NCBI GenBank assembly: GCA_022818135.1
Contig: JAFMSR010000009.1
Span: forward strand, 23,651,061-23,715,060
Direction of reading: 5' to 3'
Origin: Saxidomus purpurata
Taxonomy: Eukaryota > Mollusca > Bivalvia > Venerida > Veneridae
DNA length: 64,000 nucleotides
The translations under genes and the position numbers were made by a program. Under the pieces are notes generated by a model. The model was not told the DNA's origin and ran no database searches. It worked only from the letters and a program-made list of their open reading frames with translations. Shown piece by piece: positions 45,174 to 56,134 of the stretch. Within the stretch, counting starts at the first letter, position 1, and each line of letters begins with the position of its first letter.

Positions 45174-45345
45174 TTTAGCAACCATTACCACGCCTTGATG
45201 CCCGTTGGCTCCTTTAGCAAACATTACCACACCTTGATGCCCGTTGGCTCCTTAAGCAACCATTACCACACCTTGATGCCCGTTGGCACCTTTAGCAACC
45301 ATTACCACACCTTGATGCCCGTTGGCTCCTTTAGCAACCAGGGAC
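45174..45345 (+). repeat. 39-bp minisatellite, four copies
   Basis: Four near-identical 39-bp units ('tttagcaaccattaccacac' plus 'cttgatgcccgttggctcc') and a partial fifth. As 39 is a multiple of three a frame runs through it (SNHYHTLMPVG repeat, 45159-45422), probably by chance. Flanked on the right by 'gtaagggtgagtgatttaggg', the right end of a dispersed element, so the minisatellite sits inside that element. Confidence 0.93.
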
Positions 45346-45449
45346 TTCCCATAGCAATCAGTGACGTAGCAACTACTGACTCTGTTTTACAACATGTGAC
45401 ATCCTTAGGTAAGGGTGAGTGATTTAGGGCTATGATGGCCATCTTGTAT

Positions 45450-46685
45450 GAAAGTTGTATCAATTCAGAGAACCTGTAAAAAGGTCAGACAAAGGAAACA
45501 GTTGCAAATGTATTTCAGATTTGTAAAATACATTGTATATAGTAAACTGTATCACTATAAAGAAACCTTAGGTTCGGATGTAAATATGTAAATACTTGAA
45601 AACTACCTATTTTGCTAGATAATTGTAAATATTTTGACATTGCTTAGAATATGCATTACCAAAACAAGAAAGCTTGTGAATACTTGTAAATGTGAAGTAA
45701 GACATGCTAGAAGAGTTGTAGTTGCATCTATAACAAAGTGATTGTTTAACCTAATAAGGTAAATAGTGATGAACAACTATTTAAATTGTCTTCAGTTTTG
45801 GATGCATAGAGAAAGAGTACATGTATGGTGTACATTGGTTATTATTGAAAAATGTATAATTCAGTTGATGCTTTTGTATTTGTTTTCTGTAAATAGTTTC
45901 TTCTAGATATATTTTTACAGTACGGGTATAACGGTGTTGTGCAATAAATTCTTAAATGAGTGATGAGGATTAGATTTATTTTCATTTGTTTATTTCACTG
46001 CCATTGTGATGTCTTGGTTATTATATCTTTTTGTATCTTCATTCAAAGTTTTATTGTGTTAAATTGCATTCCTTACTAGAACATGTAAGAAGAATTATAT
46101 GAGTGACAATAAAACATGTAGAGAATAAAGTATTTTCTATATTTTAAGAAACATTAACTTACATAATTATACAAGGGACAATTTTGTTAAAAATAAACAC
46201 AATTAACTTAAAGAACAATTAGAAGGCGCTGTGGGAAAAGTCAATTATAAATTTTATTGTTTTATGTATGGAATGAAACTAAATTTCCTTTGTCAAAAGA
46301 CTGGGATGCTTTAGACATTTTTAAAGTGTTTCGAAATTCTAAAAGATTAGATCGCTATCAAAAAAAATGATTTCCATGGTTATTGTTACTTATATTCTAA
46401 AAATATGAATACATGTTTGCTATATTTGCTTTCAATTTAGTTAAGTTATATGTTTATTGTAAGATATATGCCAGTGTGTGTGTAATATCTTAATGATAAT
46501 TACAATGATAATTACAATGTCAAAATAAGTTTATTAAGACATGCTGAAAGCATGTATTAGTAAACAATTGTATGTATTGTATAAATAGAATAATGTAATT
46601 AGCAAAAATAAATATGTCTTAAAACATTTTATTTTGTCATTATTTCAACAAAGTTTGTCTTCAAAATTTATGAGAGTATTAAATC
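45450..46685. other. Intergenic, nothing recognised
   Basis: Very AT-rich, with no gene or clear repeat. A short tandem 'gataattacaat' duplication is at 46494-46518. Confidence 0.5.
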
Positions 46686-46689
46686 CGGT

Positions 46690-47110
46690 ACACTAGAGGG
46701 GAAGATAAGTTTACTATCCATCTGTCTCTGGAAGACTGTACAAATTTGTCTCCCCCACTCCCGCCAGAATTGGTAGGAGAAAATATAGTTTTTGCCATGG
46801 ATGTCTGTCTGTCCTTCGTTAATAATGTCCTTCTAAAAATGAAGAACTGTTAGTCCTTCTTAGGCGACCTCTTTCAGTTTGGGGGTAGTTGGTCAAAGGT
46901 CAAGGTCACAGTGGCATCTAATGCAAAAATGGTTGCCATCAATAACTGAAAAAGGGTTGGTCCAAGGATCCTGTAACCTGGTAGACTTATTGTTCATGAC
47001 GAATAGATGACCCAAGTACATATTTTGAATTATGTTGGTGAAAGGTCAATGTCATAATGACGTTCAATTAAATGAAATATGTCTAACATGCTTTCTATCA
47101 GAATTTAAAG
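46690..47110 (+). repeat. ggtcaaggtcac-type dispersed repeat
   Basis: Starts 'tttgccatggatgtctgtct' and 'gtccttcg', then two diverged units with 'ggtcaaaggtcaaggtcaca', 'aaaatggttgccatcaataac' and 'gttcatgacgaatagatga'. Member of the same superfamily as 40836-41800. Confidence 0.65.
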
Positions 47111-47875
47111 TGTCTTTCAAAATTGCTTCTCTATTTCATGCTCAAACTGAGTGTTGAACACAAAAAAAGTTTTATAGTCATAGGGCCTGGTTAATTTGCC
47201 CGAGTGATAAACTCATTTACAGCTTGGTGTTGTGATAGGTGCATTGCCGTAGGGCACATCCCATGTTTTCTTTGCCCGGGATCACACTCTGGTCTTCTGC
47301 TACATAGGCCAATATGAATTAAAGTCAGTGTCTCATTCGTTGCCACATATCCACCCATATATATATTCCATGATTTAAATTTCGGCAGCACGTGCCAACA
47401 TGAGATAAGCTTAAAGCGCATATATGACATTCATCTTATTGTTTTGAAATTGTGAAATGCTAATGTTTTTGTTGAAACGATCAATAGATAGCAGTCTCCA
47501 TTCTGTTTATTCCTCTGTAATGTGGTTGTCTTTCTAATTTTTGTGTACAGCTTTTTCACATGTATAGCCTAAGCAGAACACATATGAAATAAAGCATAAA
47601 CAACTTGTGAGGAAAACTAATTTGCTATCTCACACTTCCAACCTGTGATGATTATAAAATATGAAAGATAATTTAAACGGCAAAATTAAAGTTGAATTAT
47701 CATTTCTTTCTTACCTGCCTTTTCGAACACCCGGACAATCAAAAATCGCTATTGTTAAACATGACGATAGACTGCAGATGACGTCATGTAAGTTTGTTTC
47801 ATGCACTATGATTGAAAGAGATCATGGTTATCGCATGGAAAATCGAATAAAACTAAACATTTAGAAAACTTTAGG
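47111..47875. other. Intergenic, nothing recognised
   Basis: Two short open frames (47191-47430 - and 47661-47864 +) with no recognisable family. No repeat identified. Confidence 0.45.
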
Positions 47876-47879
47876 TTTT

Positions 47880-48105
47880 AGGTTTTCGGGGAAAGTGCAA
47901 GATACAGAAAGCGTCCCAATTCCAGAGACACCCCTCTGCTCTTTATCATGCCAGGTTTTCACCCATATATGGGACCGCGGTTTTAAAGTCTCATCCGAAA
48001 GACTGTTAGTAATTTTAGTTGGTCAGCCCTGGGAATCGAACCCACAACCCCGAGATTACAAATCTCGTGCTCTACCTATTGAGCTATCCGGGCTGACCTA
48101 CATTA
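47880..48105 (-). mobile_element. tRNA-Thr-like SINE, minus strand
   Basis: Reading minus, a tRNA-like head runs from about 48097 down to 48015: 'gcccggatagctcaatagg' (A box), a five-pair anticodon stem CGAGA/TCTCG around loop TTTGTAA (TGT, threonine-like) and B box 'gtgggttcgattcccag'. GTCAGCC/GGCTGAC can pair as an acceptor-like stem, but the spacing to the D stem is wrong for a tRNA. The body continues with 'ctaacagtctttcggatga', 'gcggtcccatatatggg' and 'cttgcac'. A second copy is at 58374-58570. Confidence 0.82.
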
Positions 48106-48109
48106 GCAA

Positions 48110-49950
48110 TGCAAAATCAATTAGAGTGGCGTCCCTTGAATGAATCTAATGAATATTTATGAAGCGCTAAATCAGCCCAAGAATGGTACTGATTTATTTC
48201 GCTTTAGAAATGATTAAAGACGGAATTGCCGGAAAACAGTCTAATTTGAATATTTAATTAAGACCCTTATACCTCGGGGAAAACCCGCAAATTATCCGAA
48301 AGCCGTAATTTATCAGTACAAAAACAAGTGTCAAAAGTTTGACAACTGTTGATTTTCCGTTAATCGGTCAATTTCGCTTGGTTTTCAGGTTTTATTTGAA
48401 AGGTTTGAATATCATTTAATGCTTTCACTCATAATTATAAACAAAATCAGCCGGACAATGAAGGAATTCAGTCCGAACCAAACATGTTGACATGTACAAA
48501 AAAGCCAAAATGGTGGTAGTTACGAAACATTAATCCCTGTCTACATAATTTTTAGTCTGCTTTTCCATGCAGTAACAGTGAGTTAGTTATGGGAGATAGA
48601 GCGGTGGTATACGTAAGATGACGTCATTTTTAAATAATGAATATGCAGGAAAGAACAACAGAAAAATAAATTATTTTGATATCTTTTGTTAGGAAAAAGC
48701 GCATGTTATTTTTTTCAGCGTACTGAGTATGTTTAAATTATTGTAAGGCACATTTCATGTCAATATCTTGTTGGTGAAATTGTATTGTTTTTACCAGCTG
48801 GAAAACCAGAAAGTTATGTTTTTATCAGGTCTGTATAGATCAGATAAGTATTCTGTGAAAATTTAACTTACGCTTTTTCTTTGAAAAAGAAACGTTATTT
48901 TAAAATTGTACTTTTCGATTGTTAACGTTTTCGTGCCATCGGGCTGTTTTAGCTCATTTGGGGTATATACCCCAATCGGGAGATATGCTCAGTCTGTTGA
49001 AGTACAGCCGTGGCCATTATTCTGTACACTGTAATGTAATACAGTAATCGTCTCATATAACTGTTAAGTTATAATTTTCTTGTAATAAAATACACTGTAT
49101 TCTCGTAAGCGGAAAATACTTTTGCAGTGTTTATGGAAATGAAAACGCCTTCTTAACCTAAAGTTTAATTTGAGAACCCAATCAATACATGTACTAGCAA
49201 ATTGTCTTAATGTGTCAACTCAAGGCATAAGGGAGGCAACCAAAAACTGAGTGTACCTACATCAAATAGCAGGTTCTCTCCCATAGATTCTATGAATTTT
49301 TGCTATTAATATAAAAATATCGCTTTGTTTATTAAATGTTGAACACCGCTAGACCGTATGTCATTTTATAAATGAATCATTTGAGTGGATTAGTTGTCTA
49401 GCAGTCGTATAATCTCATACGTCAACGATGTTCTCTGTTTTTCCGTAGCAGAAATACAAAAAACCCTTTTGGGAAGATAAATTGTACATGACGTGAAGCA
49501 AACGAAAATCCGCATCAAATTGTCAAATCTTTCGCTGCATTGTAATTCTAATAGGTCAGATATTCGTGTACTTTTATATTTATCAAACACTCAAATTTAT
49601 TCAAACAAAGGCACATCGAGATTGCACCAATCATAATGAAATACTTTAAGACACAAAATGTAAGACCAGTAGAACTGTAAACTTAAAGTACATGTTTTAT
49701 ACATAAGCAAGATGTGTCTTCAATTTGATGAGAACCGTCGAGTTCGGTGTTGCTTATGTTCGTATTGTATGTTTACAAACGTTGCCAGAAGGTGTTCATG
49801 AACGAACCATCGTATTTTAGAGGGACTGTCGAATTTTCAACAATCTCTTGAGCATATTTTCACAAGACGTTGATGAATAATTTAGTTCAAATGACCAATT
49901 GAAACCCTATTGAAATTTTTCATGATGTAATTATACATTTGACAATTACA
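48110..49950. other. Intergenic, nothing recognised
   Basis: No gene. 49860-49910 ('cacaagacgttgatgaataa' and 'aatgacca') resembles 60080-60115, so it is part of a dispersed repeat that borders the foldback-like element. A short palindrome, 'tttggggtatataccccaa', is at 48957-48975. Confidence 0.45.
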
Positions 49951-51725
49951 AGACTGGCAGCGTAGCAGCGTGGCAGTGTAGCAGCGTGAACTTGGCAGAC
50001 TGTCAGCGTGGCAGTGTAGCAGCGTGAACTTGGCAGACTGGCAGCGTAGCAGCGTGAACTTGGTAGACTTATATTAATTAGTTTCCGTTACTAGAAGAGT
50101 TGTCGCTGAAAGCAGACTTTTCGCTGCCAACAACCAAGCAACTCAGCAGACCAGCAGCTCATCAGACCAGCAGCTCAGCAGAGTAGCAGACCAGCAGCTC
50201 AGCAGTTCAGCAGTCGAAACTTGTGCTATATTGAATGAAATGGATGTTTAAAATACGACAGAAGCACGAATTATGCATAGATACAATTAATATACACACC
50301 CTTTCATTTTGATATTTTTTATCTTATATGCATGAGTTTCCGTTACTAGAAGAGTTTTCGCTGCAAGCAGACTTTTCGCTGCCAGCAATTCAGCAGACCA
50401 GCAGCTCAGTAGACCAGCAGCTCAGCAGCTCAACAGACCAGCAGACCAGCAGCTCAGCAGTTCAGCAGTTCAGCAGTCGAAACTTTAAAGTTTACGATTG
50501 TGCTAAATTGAATGAAACGGATGTTTAAAATACGACAGAAGCTCGAATTATGCGTACATACAATTAATGTACACGCCCTTTCATTTTGATATTTTATATC
50601 TTATACCGGTATTCATTAGTTTCCGTTACTTGAAGAGTTTTAGCTGCAAGCAGACATTTCGCTGCCAGCAGCCCAGCAACTCAGCAGACCAGCAGCTCAG
50701 CAGACCAGCAGACCAGAAGCTCAGCAGACGAGCAGTTCAGCAGCCGAAACTTCAAAGTTTAAGATTTTATTTTATTGAATGAAATAGTTTTTTTTTTAAA
50801 ATACGACAGAAGCACGAATTAGGCGTAGAAACAATTAATACACGCCCTTTCATTTTGATATTTTATATCTTATATTCATTAGTTTACGTTACTAGAAGAG
50901 TTTTCGCTGCAAGCAGACTTTTCGCTGCCAGCAGGCCAGCAGACCAGCAGCTCAGCAGACCAGCAGTTCAGTAGCCGAAACTTCAAAGTTTAAGATTTTG
51001 CTATATTGAATGAAATGTTGTTTTTTTTTTAAATACGACAGAAGCACGAATTTTGCGAAGAAACAATTAATACACGCCCTTTCATTTTAATGTTTTATAT
51101 CTTTTATTCATTAGTTTACTAGAAGAGTTTTCACTGCAAGCAGACTTTTCGCTGCCAGCAGCCCAGCAACTCAGCAGACCAGCAGCTCAGCAGCCCAGCA
51201 GACTAGCAGCTTAGCAGACAAGCAGCTCAGCAGACCAGCAGTTCAGCAGCCGAACCTTCAGAGTTTAAGATTGTGCTATATTGAATAAAATGTTTTATTT
51301 TTAAATACGACAGAAGCACGAATTATGCGTAGCTACAATTAATACACAAGCCCTTCATTTCGATATTTTATATAATATACCGGTATTCATAAGTTTCCGT
51401 TACTTGAAGAGTTTTCGCTGCAGGCAGACATTTCGCTGCCAGCAGCCCAGCACCTCAGCAGACCAGCAGCTCAGCAGACAAGCAGCTCAGCAGCTCAGCA
51501 GACCAGCAACTCAGCAGTTCAGCAGTTCAGCAGCCGAAACTTCAAACTTAAAGATTCTGCTCAATTTTATAAAATTGGGTTTTTAAATGCAACAGAAGCA
51601 CTAAATATGCGTAAATACAATTATTTTACACTCCCTTTTACTTTTGATACTTTATATCGTATTTTTCTTAGTTTTGGCTGCTAGAAGAGTTCTTGCTGCT
51701 AGCAGACTTTTCGCTGCCAGCAGAG
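49951..51725. mobile_element. Foldback-like element, left arm
   Basis: Outer part (49951-50070): 'gcagcgtagcagcgt' and 'gaacttggcagactgg' words in tandem. Inner part: seven units starting near 50082, 50330, 50613, 50877, 51110, 51391 and 51670. Each has 'gtttccgttactagaagagt', 'tcgctgcaagcagacttttc', a cag-rich run ('cagcagaccagcagctcag'), 'gccgaaacttcaaagtttaa', 'ttgaatgaaatg', 'aaatacgacagaagcacgaa' and 'acacgccctttcattttgat'. The reverse complement of the same structure is at 53865-56134. No transposase in the arm. Confidence 0.9.
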
Positions 51726-53864
51726 TTCGTTTGTACATAAATGTAAAAGGCAAGACAATATGAAAGAATATGAACAAATCGTGAGAAATGGCGTAGTTAT
51801 TACCAACGTTAAGTTTTCTGGACAAAAAACTAAGTACAAAAAGAGGCATAAATCTGTTAAATATGATTTTAACATATTAAGCAATTTTGCTGACTACGAC
51901 CCTTTTTGTCATTAGCAATACAATTTTAATGTTTAATGAAGATATCTGCAGAAATAGTCAAATTAAAACTTACGTTAAAATTTTTCAGACGGACAGACAC
52001 ATCGTTAAACTATATGTCTCAATTTTTGTCCAAAAAGCGACAGAAATATGGGAAGCAAATACAATGTGAACATTTTACATTGTATATTTCTTTATTAAGT
52101 ACGAAATAACAATATTTTGCCATATGTTAAGTAGAAACAGACTATAGCTCTGTCAAAATGCTAGTGTGTTACTAAATCCAACCTTAATACATACTTATTA
52201 ACATGTGTACTGAAATGTTATCTTAATCAAGTTTAAAGCTTAAACTTTCTTTAGGCTAAAAAGCCCATGGGGCCCTAACAATAAAGATATGGTAGCGAAC
52301 AGTGCTTTTAACAAAACTGTACTCAGTCTACTAGATTCTAAACATATATAAATGTAGAAATTTCAATGTTACTATATATATGTTTTTCCATAACGACATA
52401 TATTTACTTTATAATACTGTTCACAGCAATAATGATCAGAAAACTGACTGTTAAATTAATAATCACAAGAAAGTTTCAAATTTAAAATTGAAGCTTGAAA
52501 TTTGTAAAATTGAAGTCATTTATTCTGACAAATTTTGAATGGCTTAAGCTATCGGAACATGTTATTTGAGACGAAAACAATACTTTGGAATAAAAAAGTC
52601 ACAAATCATTATTCCCCATTTTCTTAAATAGACACCATCAATATTTCTAACAAAATACCAGCCAGCGCACAGTTTACATCTGAAAATCAGTTCTCTATTA
52701 AATTAATGTGAATGCATAAAGTTTAATTTTAAAAAAGAATAGTCTAGAACTGGTTCTTTCCAGGAGCAGTTATTTAGTTAAGTGTTCGCCTATTAAAATG
52801 ACCAAAAACACGGCTGTAGAGAGCGCTTGACACCTACATTACAAAATGTAAGTGTTGCATTTTTAAATGTACTAATTACATATATTATTAGTTTCTTCTA
52901 TGAGCATGCGGTTCACATCGAAATGTTCTTCACTGAGGGTAAGTGGTTTGGCGGGAACGAGGCTCTGTCGAGTTCTCACGAAACAATTACCCGAGGTGGC
53001 AGATATTTCCATCTGATATTTCCATCTGATATTTCCATCTGAACCAAATATCTCATAGTAGAAACTATTTCATGCATACCGTATTGCACTTTATAATAGA
53101 TATTTAAATACAAACTTATCGAAATGATGCCTTTAATATGAAAACAAACGTTCTTCAGATGCTGAGTTTGGTAAAGTGACGTCACATTGTTTATAACGTT
53201 ACGTTACAAGTAATTCACGAATCTCATGTTACATTGACAGTTGTGATAGAGGCTTCCTGCGACAGTCGTACGAACACCAACAAGCTCTTACGGGCCTCGC
53301 AAATGTTCCAAATCCGCACGGACATCATGCGATGCCTGTACGAGCTCCACCGGGGCCATTGCGGTGCTCGTACGTGGCCATTGTGAGCTGCTCCCAACTT
53401 CGAAAATTTATACCAGCTTGACGAGAATTCGATACTTCGGTGAGAAATTTCAACTGAGTCCCCGAGTCCTCTACAAGTTCACAAATTCCTTCTAAGTTAA
53501 TTAGACAGGGTGCATATATAGAACTAGCGAAAACGACCGAATAACAGAAAGAAAAAATGACCGAAAACAGTTAATGCAGAAAGAAAACTTTTTTTTTCAA
53601 AGGATATTATACAATTTATACTTTTATTTTTAAATAATTGAAGAAATTTGTCAATAGTGAATAATCAATAAGTACTAGCGATATGATACTATTTATTAAA
53701 CAAGTTGTTTTTGGTAGGCAGTATTTCTTTTTAAGGTCTTCTGGGTTCATTTAATTTTCAAGATTTCTATTACGATATTTACATATTCTGCTTCATTTAT
53801 CCAGGACCTAGTAAGAATGGGAAGAGACAATAAAAAAATGAACTTTCTCGAATGCGTTGAGAAC
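51726..53864. other. Central spacer of foldback-like element (2.1 kb)
   Basis: Between the two inverted arms. No transposase or other protein was recognised; only open frames of 60-71 codons (for example 51887-52069, 52827-53042). 53010-53045 has 'gatatttccatct' three times in tandem. 53290-53400 is GC-richer with inverted words ('gtacgagc' / 'gctcgtac'). Confidence 0.6.
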
Positions 53865-56134
53865 TTAGCACAATCTATAAGTTCTTCTAGCAGCGAAAAC
53901 TCTTCTAGCATCGAAAACTAGTGAAAATCACATAATTATAGAGTTACTGTGTCAAAAAATGGGCATGTGCAATAATTGTATCTTTGCAAAATTCGTTCTT
54001 CAGTCGCATTTAAAACATCCATTTCATACAATTTAACACAATCTTTAAGTTTGAAGTTTCCGCTGCTGAATAGGTTTTTGCTGCTGAGCTGCTGGTCTGT
54101 TGAGCTACTGGCAGCGAAAAGTCTGCTAGCAGCGAAAACATTTCTAGCAGCGAAAGCTAATGAAAATAAGATATAAAGTATCAAAATAAAAAAACGTGTA
54201 AAATAATTGTATCTACATGTACGCTTATATCGTGCTCCTGTTGCAGCTGGATTAGTTTTGGCTGCTGACCTGCTGGTCGGGTAGTCTGCTGATCTACTGA
54301 GCTGCTGGGCTGCTGGCAGCTAAAATTCTGCTAGCAGCGAAAACTCTTCAAGCAGCGAAAAGTAATGAATACAAGAATTGAAGTATCAAAATAAGAGGGC
54401 GTATAAAATAATTGTATCTACGCATATATCGTGCTTCTGCTGCATTTGAAAATCACATTTTATAAAATTGAACAGAATCTTTAAATTTGAAGTTTTCGCT
54501 GCTGAATAAGTTATAGCTGCTGAGCTGCTAGTCTGCTGAGCTGCTGGACTGTTAGCAGCGAAAAGTGTGCTTGCAGCGAAAACTAGTAACGGAAAGTAAC
54601 GAAAATAAGATATAAAGTATCAAAATGAAAGGGCGTGTAAATTAATTGTATCTAGAATACATGTAATCTGTTCTTCTGTTATTTCTAACATCCATTTCAT
54701 GCAATATAGCACAATCTTAAACTTTGAAGTTTCGGCTGCTGAGCTGCTGGTCTGCTGAGTTGCTGGGCTGCTGGCAGCGAAAACTCTTCAAGTAACGGAA
54801 ACTTATAAATACCAGTATATGATATAAAATATCAAAATGAAAGGGCGTGTATATTTATTGTATCTACGCATAATTCATGCTTCTGTCGTATTTTAAACAT
54901 CCATTTCATTCAATAGCGACTGCACTCCAAATTCTTAGTAAATTTTATTTTTTTGGTAAAATCAATATATATTCAATTTGTCAGCATCAAGATTATTTTC
55001 TTTGTGTAAGAGCTAAAAATAAAGGTAGAAAAACAATATTTACCCGAGCCAGGTTTTGAACTCGGATCTTTGCGCTTACAAAAAATTTAAAGCAGCTTAA
55101 CCTACTACAGTACACTACGGAGTCAGCTGATTTGATGCGAGTTAAAAATATTGATATACCAAAGAGCCCACCCCGTTAGTCACGGGGTGATATATTCTAC
55201 AATAAAAGTAAGCAAAACAACACATTTTAATTGTTTCTTTTGTTAGAAAACTTGTCACGTTATCATAATACAATGCCCCTGATACAGTAATGACAATTGT
55301 TTTCTTGAAATTGAAAATTTTCTTTTTTTAGCGTAACTTTTCCATCTGGAGTGCAGTCGCTTTAAACTTTGAAGTTTCAGCTGCTAAGCTGCTGGTCTGT
55401 TGGTCTGCTGAGCTGCTGGTCTGCTGAGCTGCTGGTCTGCTGAGTCGCTGGGCTGCTGGCAGCAAAAAGTCTGCTTGCACTTTCAAGTAACGGAAACTAA
55501 TGAATACCGGTATAAAATATAAAATATCAAAATGAAAGGGCGTGTATATAAATTGTATCTACGCATATTTCATGCTTCTGCCATTTCATTTAATATAGCA
55601 CAATCTTAAACTTTGAAGTTTCAGCTGTTAAGCTGCTGGTCTGCTGGTCAGCTGGTCTGCTGAACTGCTGAGCTGCTGAGCTGCTGGTCTGCTGGTCTGC
55701 TGAGCTGCTGGGCTGCTGGCAGCGAAAAGTTTGCTTGCAGCGAAAACTGTTCTAGTAACGGAAACTAATTAATATAAGATATAAAATATCAAAAAGAAAG
55801 GGCGTGTTTATTTATTGTATCTACGCATAATTCGTGCTTCTGTCGTATTTTAAAAAAAACACAAAAAAACAGTTCATTCAATATAGCACAATCTTAAACT
55901 CTGCCACGCTGCCAGTGTGCCAAGTTCACGCTGCTAGGCTGCTACGCTGCCAGTGTGCCAAGTCCACGCTGCTACGCTGCCAGTGTGCCAAGTTCACGCT
56001 GCTAGACTGCTACGCTGCCAGTCTGCCAAGTTCACGCTGCTACGCTGCCAGTCTGCCAAGTTCACGCTGCTACACTGCTACGCTGCCAGTCTGCCAAGTT
56101 CACGCTGCTACGCTGCCAGTCTGCCAACTTCACG
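53865..56134. mobile_element. Foldback-like element, right arm
   Basis: Inverted counterpart of the left arm. Seven units carry the complements in reverse order ('atcaaaatgaaagggcgtgt', 'cgtgcttctgtcgtatttta', 'cttaaactttgaagtttc', 'ctgctgagctgctggtctgc', 'ggcagcgaaaagtctgcttg', 'agtaacggaaactaa'), with unit ends near 53905, 54155, 54345, 54590, 54800, 55505 and 55770. The outer end (55903-56134) is a longer run of 'acgctgccagtctgccaag' and 'ttcacgctgcta' words, complementary to 49951-50070. The fifth and sixth units are separated by the nested MITE at 54915-55361. Confidence 0.9.
54915..55361. mobile_element. Nested 447-bp MITE with 15-bp TIRs
   Basis: Left end 'agcgactgcactcca' and right end 'tggagtgcagtcgct' are perfect inverted repeats. 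The insertion interrupts the foldback unit between 'ttcattcaata' and 'tttaaactttgaagtttc', where other units read continuously apart from about 10 bp, so the target was nicked or shortened. It contains a minus tRNA-like head at about 55040-55130 ('ggttttgaactcgg' B-box complement). No transposase. Confidence 0.9.

Noticed and set aside
45159..45422. 87-codon ORF over the 39-bp minisatellite
   Set aside because: Frame is open only because the unit is a multiple of three; flanks are repeat sequence.
48015..48097. Functional tRNA-Thr (TGT) gene on the minus strand
   Set aside because: Acceptor-D-stem spacing is wrong, the T stem has a mismatch, and the same head plus body occurs as a SINE at 58374.
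50100..51560. Polyglutamine/serine-rich protein from the cag repeats
   Set aside because: Open frames are short, differ between units and lie in the inverted arms of a repeat element.
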